A stretch of 64,000 nucleotides of DNA, taken from Carnegiea gigantea (taxonomy: Eukaryota > Streptophyta > Magnoliopsida > Caryophyllales > Cactaceae). Positions within the stretch are counted from its first letter, which is position 1. Each line of letters begins with the position of its first letter. The notes beneath the pieces are model-generated. The model made no database searches. It was not told the origin of the DNA and was given only the letters and a program-made list of their open reading frames with translations. A program made the translations under genes and the position numbers. This document shows, piece after piece, positions 45,716 to 57,443 of this stretch. Where the stretch lies: positions 418,001 through 482,000 of the forward strand of contig JAKOGI010000184.1 in assembly GCA_029747015.1 (NCBI GenBank), read 5' to 3'.

Positions 45716-47404
45716 AAGAAAGTTTCGTCCCTGAAGCTTCAATAAACTGCGGCAACTACTACCAGTATAAAAATGAATTTTTGGGGTTTTACTTAAGAAA
45801 GTTTCATTCTCGAAACTTGTACGCACCTGGTTATAGGAACAAGTGAGGGTATTTGTCTCGCCTCTCTTGCTCTGATTCCCAGGTTACTTCCAATATCTCG
45901 TGGTTGGCCCAAAGGACCTTTACCAAGGGCACCGTCTTCCTACGAAGTTGTTTCTCTCACCATTCCAGGATCTACGCGGGTTGTTCCTCATACGACAAGT
46001 CTTCTTGAAGCTGTATGGTGTCGGGCTTGACTACATGAGAGGGATCTGGAATGTACTTCTGTAGCTATGACACATGGAACATGTTGTGTAGCATTAGAAG
46101 TTCAGGCGGTATTTCTAATCGATATGCTACCTCCCCAACTCTTTGTATAACTGGGTATGGAGCGACGTACATTGCGCTATGTTTTCCTGCCATACAAAAT
46201 CTCGCAATTCCCTTGGTTAGGGATACTTTGAGAAACACCTGATCACCCACTTGGAATTCTAGGGTCTATGCCTTCAGTCGGTGTAGCTTTTCTGGTGGCT
46301 CCGAATGGCTCTCATTCATTCTTGAATCAGCCGAATCTTATCAATGGTGGCTTGGAATAATTCCAGCCCAATGGTTAGAGCTTCGTCTATCTCCTACCAA
46401 TAGAGCAAACTTCTGCACCTCTTCCCATATGGTGCTCATACGGGGCCATCCCAACACTTGCATGGTAACTGTTGCTGTAGGAGAACTTGATTAGCGCCAG
46501 CTGTTCGTCGCACGTTTTCTTAAAGTCTAGGGTGCAAGCCCTCAGCATGTCTTCTAGTGTTTGAATCGTGAGCTCGGTTTGCCCGTCCATAGCCAGATGA
46601 AAGGCAGTACTAAAATGCAGAAGTGTTCCAAATGCCTCCTATAGTTTCTTCCAGAAACCGACTGGAATCTGGTGTCCTGATCTGACACCATGGAGCTGGG
46701 CACTCCGTGTAGCCATACTATCTCTTCAAGGTATGCTCGAGCTAACTGGTCCAGGGTTCAGGTATTTCTGATGGCTATAAAATGCACCGTTTTTGTAAGT
46801 TGATCCACTATTGCCCAAATCGTGTTATTGTTTCTTTGAGTCAGGTAAACCTACCACAAAATCCATGGACTGAATTCCACTTCTACTTAGGGACGTCCAG
46901 TGGTTGAAGAAGTCCTGCTGGTGATTGATGTTCAATCTTCACCTTCTGACAAGTTAGGCACTTCGCCACGTAGTCAGCTACTTATTTCTTCATGTTGCTC
47001 CACCAGAATGTCTATTTCAGGTCTTTGTACAGTTTATTTCCCCCAGGGTGCACAGAGTGTGGAGTATTGTGTCCCTCATCTAGAATTTTCTTCTTAAGTG
47101 CATCTACTGCAGGAACACACACCCGATTATGGAACCGTATGGTGCCATCATCATGGATCACGAACCCGAGTGCTTTTCCCACCAATATCTCCTCCCTAAT
47201 CTGTTCTAGTTGAGGGTCCGTAGCCTGTGTTGCTTTAATTTCCTCTATGAGTGTTGGTTGTGCTTCCAAGGTGCAAAGCATAGGCTTGGTCTTTGGGGTG
47301 ATTATGTTAAGCTCCATCTTTCGAAACTCCTCGTACAAATTGCTGGGTAGTTTCAGCAAGCAGTTTAGTGCCGGGTACGGCCGGTGACTCAATGTATTAG
47401 CCAC
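45716..47404 (-). pseudogene. Element H integrase with C-terminal chromodomain
   Basis: Right to left, 47012-47404 holds the linker (VANTLSHRPYP, QLEQIREEI) and the start of the integrase zinc region (VHPGGNKLYKDLK). Broken frames follow with CLTCQKVKIEHQQ, MDFVVGLPDS and the Glu segment near 46580 (MDGQTELTIQTLEDMLRA). The C-terminal module is at 46065-46250 (MGDQVFLKVS...VGEVAYRLEIPPEL, HNMFHVS). A chromodomain-like end follows at about 45860-45935 (VKVLWANHEILEVTWESE). In chromoviruses this domain guides integration to modified histones. Stops and frameshifts occur throughout. Confidence 0.85.
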
Positions 47405-47966
47405 TACATTAGCTTTCCCTAGATGATACTAAAAATAAACATCATAGTCCTTCAGGAACTCCAACCATCTGGTCTCCCTCAGGTTTAGGTTCGTTTGCAG
47501 AAAGAGGTACTTCAGGCTTTAATGGTTGATGAAAACATCGCAGTATACCCCGTACAAGTAATACCTCCAGATCTTAAGTGCGAATACAACGGTCACTAAC
47601 TCTAAGTCGTGAGTCGGTAGTTCTACTCACGAGTCTTCAATTGTCACGAGGCATAGGTTATAACACGGTCCTCCTGTATCAGCACGCATCCCAACCCACT
47701 CCTAGATGCATCACTATACACCACAAAGTCCTTATTGGTGGTGGGTAGGGCCAATATCGGGGCACTCGTCAGTCTTTTCTTAAGCTTTTGAAATGCTTCT
47801 TCGCATTGCTTCGTCTATTCATACTTAGCGACCTTCTTAGTTAGATTGGTGAGTGGGGTGGTGATCTTTAAGAAGTTTTGGATAAATCTACGATAGTACC
47901 CTGTCAAGCCTAAGAAACTTCTGACCTTTGTTGGATTCTTAGGTCTTGGCCAGTTCGTTACGGCCT
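47405..47966 (-). pseudogene. Element H RNase H
   Basis: Decayed. The minus strand shows FVVYSDASRSGLG-type sequence near 47700-47730, then words for the central helix and LRETRWLEFLKDYD near 47450-47480. Several stops. It joins the reverse transcriptase at about 47967 without a clear domain border. Confidence 0.75.
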
Positions 47967-48856
47967 CTATCTTTTGAGGGTCCACAGACACTCCTCGTCA
48001 GATACTACGTGCCATAAGAATGCCACTTTACTCAAGCAGAATTCACACTTTGTAAACTTGGCATACAGCTCATTCTTGCTTAGCACTTCTAGGACGGTCC
48101 TCAAATGATGGGTATGATCCTTCGGAATCCTCAAGTAGATAAGTATATCATCTATGAACGCCACCACAAACGGGTCGAGATAGGATTTGAAGACTCTATT
48201 CATGAGGTCCATGAACACTACCGGGGCATTAGTGAGTCCAAAGGGCATCACTACGAACTCATAATGTCTATATCGGGTATAGAAGGCAGTCGTAGGTATG
48301 TCTTCGTCCCTGATCCGGAGTTGGTGATATCCTAAACGAAGGTCTATCTTGGAAAAGGTCCCCGCACCTCTGAGCTGGTCGAAGAGGTCGTCTATTCTGG
48401 GCAAAGGGTAACGGTTCTTGACTGTTATCTTGTTCAGTTGCCTATAGTTTATGCATAACCTCAGGGCCCCATCCTTCTTTTCATGAATAATGCCGGGGCT
48501 CCCCATGGGGATGTATTGGGCCGAATACATCCTTTCTCTAATAGCTCATCCAGCTGTGTCTTTAATTCCTTGAGTTCCACCGGTGCCATGCGATAAGGTG
48601 CCTTAGAAATGGGGGTGGCTCCGGGTGTCAGATTAATATAGAACTCTACTTCTTTAAGAGGTGGCATACCAGGGATCTCCTCTGGGAATACATCCAGGAA
48701 TTCTCTCACTAGTACAATGTCTTCGAGGGAGGATTCAGCAGCCTCGGTTCTCACTACGTTACATAAGAATCCCTTGTATCCTTTTCCTAACAGTTTGCAG
48801 GCTTGCATTACGATGATCAATTTCACTCTAGGTTTTGAAGCCTTGCCTTTGTGCAC
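47967..48856 (-). pseudogene. Element H reverse transcriptase
   Basis: Two overlapping open stretches in different frames, 48461-48856 and 47967-48530. The first has [45 protein letters not shown]. The second continues with [47 protein letters not shown] and the active site FIDDILIY (about residues 125-132). All three catalytic Asp are present. A frameshift near 48500 separates the stretches. The motifs are those of Tekay/Del elements. Confidence 0.9.
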
Positions 48857-48914
48857 TGCCTTCTTCCCATTGAGCCTTATCAGGGTGATTCTTTGTTTTG
48901 GACAGTATTTGAGC

Positions 48915-49514
48915 CTAATATTTTGCTAACCAATTCATCCCCAGGATGACCCCAAAATCGGTTAACTCGAACCTATATAGGTTGGCTAGAAACTCATGCT
49001 CATACATTCGAACCGGGCAGTTCTTATATAGTTCCTCATACCTTACAGTATTCCCATCAGGGAGGATTACGAACAGCAGGGAGGATTTATAGGTTGGAAC
49101 TAACCCTAGTGTCTCAACCAGTTTAACAGAAATAAAAGAGTGCATAGTACCCGAATTAAACAAAACATCTATGGTTGTGCTTGGATAAAAAATGTACCCG
49201 TTACGACATTCGGAGCATCCTCGGCCTCCTTCTTGCGCATACGTAAACTCTGCCTCCATTGATTTGCGGCGGATGGTTCGGAGGTTGGGCCTAAATCTGC
49301 TGAGGTGCTCGGCCCTGCTGGTTGGGGCTGGCCGGCTGTCTACCCCAGTTTTGGTAGTACTGCTGGGACTGCTATCCCTGTCTGCCATAACCTTAGCCGG
49401 TAGGAGGTGGGGGATGTGGGTAGTCTTGGATCTAATGTTGCGGGCTCCCGCAGCGGAAACACCTCTTGACCGAACGACACTCTCGGGCGTAATGTCCCGA
49501 CTTCCTGTAAGCAT
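48915..49514 (-). pseudogene. Element H protease region
   Basis: A 199-codon open stretch. The retropepsin-like motif IDVLFNSGTMHSFIS (about residues 112-126) has Asn-Ser-Gly where Asp-Ser-Gly is expected, so the catalytic Asp is lost. The C-terminal part FGVILGMNWLAKY is the conserved protease end. The N-terminal part overlaps the zinc-knuckle end of gag in another frame and is not real coding there. Confidence 0.83.
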
Positions 49515-50485
49515 TACAGGTCACCCTAGGCTGAGTGTTAGAGTGCTGTCCCCCGCGCATGTTATTGTTGGAGTGATCATTTCCAGGAGGCCTCTTGTAC
49601 GGTTCTTGCAAGTGGAAATTTTCTTATTGATCTCCCTTCCTCTTAATTCCACACTGCTCGTTGAAGTAATTGCTTCTCTCCTTTATCACCATCTCTACAT
49701 TGACAGCAATATCGTACAGGTCCGTATAGGAGGTGTACTGACGTACCGACATCCTCTCCTTGATGGCGGGGTTGAGTCCGGCCTTAAACCGGTTCATCTT
49801 GAGTCTCTTATCAGCTACAAAGGTTGGGGTGAAGCGGGAAAGCTCCATAAACATAGCGGCATACTCTAGCACATTCATGCCTCCTTGTTGTAGCTACATG
49901 AACTCGTTCTCCTTTGCCTTCTGGAGGGAGAAGGGATAAAAGTGATCTTTAATCAACTCCTTGAATTTTTTCCTGCCAAATCCAGGTTCATACTGTCTCT
50001 CTCGCACCGTGGCCCACCATAGGTTGGCCTTGTCCCTCAGGTAAAGAACCGCAAAGCCCACTTTTCACTCCTCAGGACATCGAGGGCATTAAACAACTTC
50101 TCTATGCCCTCAATCCAATTCTCGAAGGTTTTGGGGTTAGGGGTGCCATCGTACACTTGTGGGTTGTGACTCACAAATCTCTTGAACATATGGGAGTTAT
50201 CCTTCTCAACTTCCTCTCCCTAGCCTCCATCAACTTCTACAGGTGCTCGTTCTGGCGCTGCAGCTATTCCCCTTACTTTTGTAGTAGCGCCAGTAGTAGG
50301 AGGTTGGTAAGTTCTGCTCCAGTAGGTGGGTTTGTTTAATCCACCTCACTTAGAAGCCCATTCCCATTCTTGGGGCGAAGGGCTTCCAACCGCTCCCTGA
50401 AGTCGGACATGGGGATTTCCAGATTCATGGGGGTCCTTGAGATGGGGTAGGGCCCAGTATGAGATTTGTCATTATTTCTCGCCAT
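49515..50485 (-). pseudogene. Element H gag with double zinc knuckle
   Basis: The ATG at 50483-50485 opens MARNNDKSHTG. After several stops the capsid part continues (VSHNPQVYDGTPNPKTFENWIEGIEKLFNAL near 50130) and 49624-49878 is open (MNVLEYAAMFMELSRFTP, RFKAGLNPAIKERM). Two zinc-knuckle remnants follow near 49440-49530: CNAYRKSGHYAREC (second Cys replaced by Tyr) and CFRCGSPQH followed by a stop. The order and motifs are those of Del/Tekay Gag. Non-functional through stops and frameshifts. Confidence 0.85.
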
Positions 50486-50539
50486 CCTGTTTGGGAAATA
50501 AGTTGAGTTTAGTTTCTCTCCTAATAGTTTATGACACAC

Positions 50540-51015
50540 ATACTACTAAAATTTAGTAAGGCATCGTATAGTACTGTATCATGCAAAATTTAATGTATAC
50601 TTTTGTTCACAATCATATCTTGCCCATGCTCATGTGGTCTAGTCACTTCATTACATGCCTTATACACATCACATTGGCATCACATCCACAAGGTCCACAT
50701 CATACAAAATTATCACCATTAGCATTCAAGTGTCTTAAAAGAATTTTCAATTGCATTGTTTTAAACCTCAAACATGCCATACTAATATTCTTCGTTACAT
50801 CAATGATCAATAACTTTATTAGCCTACAGTGGCTTAAGACAAGAACGGAAAGATAGTTATCCGCATAGTCCTAGAAAGCGAAGCTTTTAAGCAACTATTA
50901 GCTTCTACTGGTTAGAGGCATCCATTGGGCAGGTACCCCGACACACACGACCATATCTGCCCCGCTTCCAGATGGGGACCTTTGGCTCGGGTTAATCCTC
51001 GTCTAGGTCTTCTTC
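50540..51015 (-). other. Element H spacer between upstream ORF and gag
   Basis: AT-rich and noncoding. A 91-codon plus-strand ORF (50581-50856) has no motif and is antisense to the element. Confidence 0.6.
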
Positions 51016-51627
51016 CTAATCTTCCTCCATCAGTTGCTCCTCCATCGGGTCCTCGCCCTCTAAGGAGTCCTCCTCGGGTTCTTCATCTTTCAGAGGATTT
51101 TCCTTGGGGTCTTCTCCCTCTATGGGGTCCTCCTCGAGGTCACTCTCTTCTAAAGGTTCCTCATCGGGATCTTCCTCAAGATCTTCCTCAGGGTCTTCTT
51201 CCTCCATTGGGTCCTCCTCGGAATCACTCTTCTCTAACGGTTTTTCCTCGGGGTCTTCCCTTGGGTGTTCTTCGGTTTCATACTCAGCTGAGGGTTCATC
51301 TCCAGGGTTTCCCGCCTCAATGGGTTCCGCCTCCAGCCCATCCTTACCACCCTTAAGCTCGTTCTCCCCAACAGACTCATCGTCTTCGATATCCTCCTCT
51401 GGTGGTGGTGGTGGTGGAGTGTCATCCTCAGTGTTTGGGGTGGGAGGCTCATCATAGGGACCTATGTCTATAAGGTATTCCACCAACTCATCCATATTCA
51501 TTCCCATAGGTTCCCATTCACACAAGTAGCACCCTCCAGCAAAATGAAATGGCATATTCCTAGGAAGTAACTCCTTAACCCTATAACGCCATAGTGGGTC
51601 ACTCGAAAGGATCTCAAGGAAGAACAT
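51016..51627 (-). CDS. Upstream acidic ORF of element H (hypothetical, 203 aa)
   Basis: The open frame lies between primer site and gag, on the element's own strand. The ATG at 51625-51627 is the first in frame. The frame is open four codons further, to a TAG at 51661-51663, and beyond it similar-looking codons continue with stops, so the original protein may have been longer. The first 60 residues are mixed composition (SSDPLWRYRVKELLPRNM, CYLCEWEPM). A proline run follows (TPPPPPPEEDIEDDES), then about 110 residues dominated by Glu, Asp and Pro in repeats like DPEEDLEEDP and EESDLEEDP. No transmembrane segment. The function is not recognised. It is open while gag and pol of the same element are broken, although a low-complexity GAG/GAT-rich frame can also stay open by composition. 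Confidence 0.55.
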   Translation of the reverse strand: MFFLEILSSDPLWRYRVKELLPRNMPFHFAGGCYLCEWEPMGMNMDELVEYLIDIGPYDEPPTPNTEDDTPPPPPPEEDIEDDESVGENELKGGKDGLEAEPIEAGNPGDEPSAEYETEEHPREDPEEKPLEKSDSEEDPMEEEDPEEDLEEDPDEEPLEESDLEEDPIEGEDPKENPLKDEEPEEDSLEGEDPMEEQLMEED

Positions 51628-51908
51628 GGCTTGGTTGTGGTCAAATCTCAAGTAGTCACTCTAGGCATCTTCCCCATCCTCTCATAATGGCAACGCTGTC
51701 CCATACATCCATAATGGCGAGTTGGGTTCATCCTAGACATTAGTAGGCTCACATAAGATACACAATAATAAAAAAATAATCAAGCATATGCTGACATGCT
51801 TCCCTTCTTCCGTCCTATACTCACACTTCGAGTAATCCTTAGGTCTACAAGTTTTAGTTATTAGTTAATTACAATCCTTTAGGCGAGCCTTCAGGTCCGT
51901 TAACATGG

Positions 51909-51920
51909 GCTCTAATACCA
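51909..51920 (-). other. Primer binding site of element H (tRNA-Met)
   Basis: The minus strand reads TGGTATTAGAGC, 3 bp after the 5' LTR. One change from TGGTATCAGAGC. Confidence 0.9.
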
Positions 51921-51923
51921 CTT

Positions 51924-54300
51924 TGTAACACCCTGATTTTCTAATTCCTTTCTTTATTGTTACCACCGTGTTTCCTTTGTGGAAACACCAGGTTGAGTAT
52001 CGATGAAGCTTTAATGTAAACTATTCTTCAATAATACTTTAGTTAAAAGGGTTTTAACCATAGTTTAGGCAATTACTGAACTTAGCAAAATCCAATAGAA
52101 GTCCTTCTCAAAACAACTATTGTTCCAACTATAGTTTAACGATGGAGCCTCGCTCTAACTTTACGTCCCCGTTCCCATGCGTATGCATTTCACTTGAAAA
52201 CAAAATATTTTACAAAGTGAGATAAACTTAATAACAATCACCCCTAGCAGTCAAACATGCACACAAACTCATTTTAAAAGCATTTTAGGGATAGGGAAGG
52301 CGAACAGGCCACACTTAAACATTTACAGTGGAAGCATCCAGTAATACCAATCACTTTTATAATCTCCAATTTCTTAAGGGTGAGCGACCCCACTGGGTCT
52401 CATGGCCTGCGCTTGGGTTTGATGCAATTGCTTAAACTTAACCCGGCCTACCGCCGACTTGGATGGTTACCGCTTAACCAAACTTTGGCCTACCGTCCAC
52501 ATGGACGGTTACTGATAATCTGGCCCATGTCCCAACAGGGTACGTGGCCGCTCACATGCATGCGTTCTTTCCCAGGGAAGGCTAATGACCTTCAACAACA
52601 TAACATAACTCATAGTCTCACCCTTATCAACATTTACTTATACAACCATGCTTACCATTTTAAATGTTAATTCAACATGCATAGTTCATTCAAATTTAAC
52701 CCGATCCCCTAGGAATTTCCATAAAACACATACTTTCGTATTCAACGGAAGCAATTCCATGCCCAAGTTCAATGACATAGCAAAATAATTCAACCCAAGC
52801 CATGCAGTTATGTTCAATCAGTACATTCCATAATTTCATTAAAAAAACATTCAAGGCAGCTCTTACCATGTTCATCACACTAATTTCTTTTTTAAACGAC
52901 TTCGGGGAAGGGTTAGGGCATGATTGTTACCTGGAATCCATACAATTTCGGGCTTGGTTACTTAATTGGGCCTACAAATCAGCACCTGGACTAACACAGC
53001 ATACACACTCAGTCCAAATCCTTATGGGCCATAATTATAGCCCATGTCCCACTTATGAAAATTTTTCTCCAATTTTAGACACCCTTAGGGTTCCTAGATG
53101 CAGCCACACCCTGCGTCCAGATTTGATCAGAATCTGGGCTCAACTTCCAGAACTCATATCTTTAGTTCCTGACGTGGAAACTCCGTGTTCTTGTACAATA
53201 TGGAAAGGTCAGTCCATTCTATACCACTCTTATGTTTGGCATTTTCCCAGACTCTAACCAGAATTAGGTCATTTTTCTCAATTACTCTACACTATCACTG
53301 GCTGCCTAGATCTGGGCAGCCCTTGATTTTTAGGTCATATCTCACTCTATACTACTTCGATTCTCGTGGTTTGGTTTCTGGGAGAAAAGTGTTTGGATAG
53401 TCACACCCTTGAAGGTTTGAATATGAAAATAATTATAAAACTTGCATTACAATTTACACCCTTGGATTCTCACTTCAAAACCATAAAATAGTAAAAAAAA
53501 AACCTTTAGAACGGCCATAGCTATGCATGGGGTGCATGGAGGTGCAGCCCACTTAACATAAGCAAGGGGGGAGAGGCGTGAGGTGTGGTGGTGGCTGCTG
53601 GTGGTTGCGGCGACTGGGATGTGGTGATGGCTGGCGACGGTTGCGGTGGCTAATGTGGCGGCCTGGTGGTGGTGGTGCACCAAGGGCGATGGGGGAGAGA
53701 GAGAGAGAGAGCAAAAGAGAGAGAGAGAGCACGAGAGACGGAGAGCGAAAAGAGAGTGCAAGGGAGAGAGATGCAGCTGGGGTTCATTGGGGTGAGGGGG
53801 TGTGCTTGGGTGTGAGGAAGAGAGAGTTGTCTTGAGGGAGGGGGAAACACTAGGGCTTTTTTTTTTTGAGGGGAAAGGGCTTGGAGTTTAGGGGGAGGAA
53901 GAGAGAGAAAAAATATAAAGAGAGGGGGGCTATCCGGCTAGCTCTAGGAAAAAGAAAACAAATGTTTTGGAAAAAAGCTAAAAAGTTTGTGTCTAGGCCC
54001 AAAAGGTGAGTTTAAGTAAAAAAAAAATTTGACCCATCAAGAAATCCACAACAATAACAAGTATAACTAGGTAAATAAATGTTTAAGTATAGGGAGGTAA
54101 ATAAAAAAAAAACTGACATAAATTAGAAACCGAATAACAAATTAATCGAGAGAAATATAATCCGAATAATATTTTAAATGCCTTCTTTTTAGGAAATGAA
54201 TAAAATTTTGAAAAGAAATCATGGAGGAGAGCATTGACTTAGATTACGAGGATCGGTCCACATCACGTGATTCCTCATATTAAGTTTTCGGGGTTTTGCA
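51924..54300 (-). repeat. 5' LTR of element H
   Basis: 2377 bp, plus-strand TGTAACACCC to GGGGTTTTGCA, followed by target duplication GTGTT. It matches the 3' LTR apart from the MITE and a few indels. GA-rich tracts lie at 53695-53760. ORFs at 53447-53850 are composition artefacts. Confidence 0.92.
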
Positions 54301-54305
54301 GTGTT

Positions 54306-55317
54306 AGTTTTTAATTAATTTATTTTTTCTAAAGTAAGTAGTTTGGAATTTTTATGTTCTTATTTTTGTGTTTGGAATTTACATTCTGATATTCCCTTTT
54401 GTTTAGTTTTTCATTTGTTAGTTTCCTAGATAATTTTCTATCCCAAAAATGAAGAAAAACCTCTGGAGTTAAGAACGATACATGACTAGTGAGATTGGAA
54501 AATTAGAGCTGATTTTGTTAAGTTTCTATCCATTTTTTTAATTTTTTAGGTTATTTGTTTTGATTTTTCTGTGACTATCTTGTTCTCATTTTTGCTTTGT
54601 GATATTTTTATAGGTTTCGTAGGGTTTTTAGAGTTTAGAGAAATTTTTCTGTAATTTTTTAGAATTTTTTAGAATTTCTACAATTTTCTGTACCAGTTTT
54701 CGGTGTAGTTTTTAATATCCTGTAATTTTCTATCTTATTTTTGGTCACTAAAAATTGAGGAAAAATATGTGCATGTTTTGCTAAATTTGCTGAATTTGTT
54801 GTACATATAATTCTAAGATTGGAGTTTTGTTAGTTTTTCTATTTATTTTTTGTTTAGGTTTTTTGTTTTTCATTTTTCCTTTCGTTTTTTGTTTTCTTTT
54901 AAAAATCCAAAAAAAGAAAAGAAAAGGATAAAACAATGATTTCAAGAATGCTAGTTTTTAATTTCTCTTAATATGAGCGTGAAACTTTATAGTGCTATCT
55001 GTTGAGATTAATGATTATTGTTCTCAATTGAATCAAAATTTTGAAATTGGAAATATGTGAGTTCATAATTGTGGGTTTAAATGAAGAATTTATAGTTCAT
55101 CTTGAGTCTATGTATTTTGGGGGTCTACAAGAATCATTGTCTAAAACTTAAGAAGAGATATGAGATTTCTTTGAAAAATGGGCTTAGAACACTTAAATGG
55201 GTTTAAACAAGTTAAATGGGCCCTAGGATACCTCTACTCATGACCCGTATACCTTTTATGTTAATTCTCACCACCAAGATCACTTTACAGACTTACTCTT
55301 ATGTGCCTCTTATTTTG
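54306..55317 (+). other. Element I leader region
   Basis: T-rich noncoding sequence that continues element I after insertion H. TTTTTAG/TTTTCTAT-like words abound. There is no convincing ORF before the gag remnant. Confidence 0.5.
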
Positions 55318-55617
55318 TGTAATTACTGTGAGTCTTCTAATCATGATATTTATAATTGACCATATTGTGATTCTCGTAAAGCTCAATGTGCAAGACCTGA
55401 AATGATGAAAGATATGACTGATAAAATAGTAGATACTATGAAAGAGAAAATTGCTTAATATTGTCATGACTTTAATCAAATTAGGGATGATTATAATTTG
55501 CATGAGTCTAACTCAAGTTTAGGATCTTTTGAACCTGCAGTCAGTCTTTGTGATGATTTTGAGTCTTCTATTCAATCCAGTCTTGATTTGTATGATAATA
55601 TGCCTTTCCTAGCCTAG
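55318..55617 (+). pseudogene. Element I gag remnant with CxxC...H zinc-binding segment
   Basis: The frame reads CNYCESSNHDIYN-stop-PYC. The fourth zinc ligand position of a CX2CX4H pattern is a TGA stop that would be Cys by one base change. Downstream text (MMKDMTDKIVDTMKEKI, SSLGSFEPAVSLCDDFE) resembles gag tails of Tat-type plant gypsy elements. One more stop at about 55456. The sequence is cut at 55623 by element J. Confidence 0.55.
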
Positions 55618-55623
55618 AACAAG

Positions 55624-56997
55624 TGATACATGAGCTTATGGGAAACCTAACTAAGTGAACCTTTTGCAATCTAGCTGATTCAAGCAGCAACACTGGGACT
55701 TCATCTGGAACAAAGGATATGCAAGGGATAAAGGCAAGCCACCACCTAAGTTGGATGAAAGGAATCCACCCTCTAAACTTTAAAGGCCTCACCACCAAGT
55801 TCAGATTAAAGCAATCCACTCAAACAAGCAGTCACATAGATTGTTTAGATAAGATATAAGGGATTGTGTTTGAGACCACGAAGCAAAGCTTTTTCATTCA
55901 TGAAATCTGGTTACAACAAGTAGCTAAGCAAGCTTATATACATGCCCCCTAAGCAACCGAGCAAGTAGGCAGGTTCCTTAATGATTAGGAAACCTTTAAA
56001 CATGCTTAGCTAAACTAAAATACAAAACAGGTTTAACTTAAGCTAATTACAAAGCGTGAGTTGAATAAAAATACATGTTATTGACACTAAACTCAAGCTT
56101 GAACATGCTTAATTAACTCTTAAGTAAGTAACTTGCACATGGGAGAGAGAGACAATGGATGCTAAAGTTACTCCTTTTGTGGCTGGCCAATTCGAATGCA
56201 AGTGGATGTCAATCTCTCCTTAAATTGGCTAAGCTGCCTTGAAAACCTATAAAAGAGGCCATCATGGCAAAGTCAGAACAGCTTGTTTAGACCTAATTAA
56301 CAGAGATTAGCACTAAAAATGATCCAGCTGGTTTCCTATCCTATACTTGACTTAGAACTAATTTTCACGCATGGCTAGGTTCCTTACGATTTAATAAGCA
56401 TCCCAAATAGAAAAATTAGCTCTAAAACATAACTAGGTGAGAGAACCAACCAGAAACTCAAACCAGGTCACAGAAGAGCCCAAACTGTAGTGGTTGGCAA
56501 AATGTAGCTGAATCACTATGAGGAACTTGTCATGATTTTGATTTCTCTTCATGTCTTGATACCTTAGGATGTTGGCTATCATCTTGAATATAAAATACTA
56601 GTCCTAAATCAAGTTTTAGGTGGTGACCCCATCTAATCTTTCAATCTGGTAGAATGGGACTGCCATAACATACCTTCACTGTTTGGACTAATGTAGCAAA
56701 CTACCTAATACTTAGACCCAAATAGAGCTTCCTTAATAAAACTAGACTTGTTGGGGAGTCCAACAAAGTAATACTTGATCATAGGACATGTTGGAAACTT
56801 TAAGGAAAATGCCGTCCAAAACCATACTTAGTTCTAGATTTGCACAGGAGAAAAAGGAGTGAATTTGGTGCATCAACGCTAGCTTATCTTAGTCGTCCTT
56901 GGCTTGATCAGTACCTTGATCTTATTTTAGATTTAGGGAACTCTCTTGGATTCCTTTTAGATTTAGGGAACTCTCTTAGATTCCTTGCTCTGCATCA
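55624..56997 (-). repeat. 3' LTR of element J
   Basis: 1374 bp, plus-strand TGATACATG to CTGCATCA. The middle shares words with LTR D (GGCTGGCCAAT..., TTGATTTCTCTTCATG). A 30-odd-bp tandem duplication of TTTTAGATTTAGGGAACTC-type sequence lies at about 56928-56985. A minus-strand TATATAAG is at 55933-55940. Confidence 0.82.
55933..55940 (-). promoter_or_regulatory. Putative TATA box in LTR J
   Basis: The minus strand reads TATATAAG, in the expected transcription direction of J. Motif evidence only. Confidence 0.45.
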
Positions 56998-57013
56998 ACC
57001 TTCCCTTCTTTAG
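56998..57013 (-). other. Polypurine tract of element J
   Basis: The minus strand reads TAAAGAAGGGAAGGT directly before LTR start TGATGCAG. It is also translated as PKEGKV in the pol frame. Confidence 0.75.
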
Positions 57014-57443
57014 GAGGATTTGACCTCAAATCTGAAGGGTTTTTAAAACAGTCCTCCACATAAGGACTCAGGTCTCCAATGTTGAACGTGGTTGAAACAT
57101 CCATATCCCCGGGGAGCTATAGTTTGTAGGCACTGTCTCCCACTCGCTCAATGATCTTGAATGGTCCGTTCTCTCTTGCTATAAGCTTGTTCTTCCTTCT
57201 AGATGGAAACCTCTCCTTTCTAAGGTGTGGCCATACTATATCTCCTGGGCTGAACTCCATTTGCTTTTTGTGCTTGTTTGCTCTTACTTGGTAAGCTGCA
57301 TTATTCTTCTTAATATGATCCCTCACTTGTTCATGCAACTTCTTCATCTCTTTGGCTCTTAGCTAAACATCATACCTAACCCTTGACTCACTTGGTAGGG
57401 GCAGTAAGTCAATGTGAGTAGGGGGGTCCACCCAGTACACACA
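57014..57443 (-). pseudogene. Element J integrase C-terminus
   Basis: The open stretch 57117-57347 reads KKLHEQVRDHIKKNNAAYQVRANKHK, GDIVWPHLRKERFPSRRKNKL and GPFKIIERVGDSAYKL, the GPF module of the integrase C-terminal domain. It continues as STTFNVGDLSPYVED towards the polypurine tract. Upstream codons (VYWVDPPTHIDLLPLPSESR) run into LTR K, and the reading continues beyond K at 61202. Confidence 0.87.

Larger units (their letters stand above)
41861..54300 (-). mobile_element. Element H: Tekay/Del-like chromovirus with TSD GTGTT
   Basis: 12,440 bp including a nested MITE. The LTRs are 41861-45702 (3') and 51924-54300 (5'). The target duplication GTGTT flanks it at 41856-41860 and 54301-54305. 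On the minus strand the order is primer site, an acidic upstream ORF, gag with two zinc knuckles, protease, reverse transcriptase, RNase H, integrase and a chromodomain. LTRs over 2.3 kb, the pol motifs and a C-terminal chromodomain fit the Tekay/Del lineage. Gag and pol have many stops and frameshifts. Confidence 0.93.

Noticed and set aside
49192..49869. 225-codon plus-strand ORF
   Set aside because: It is antisense to gag and protease of element H, has no motifs, and the minus strand shows real zinc-knuckle and capsid motifs.
51104..51457. Ser/Gly-rich plus-strand ORF
   Set aside because: It is the complement of the Glu/Asp codon repeats of the acidic ORF; the composition is purely a shadow.
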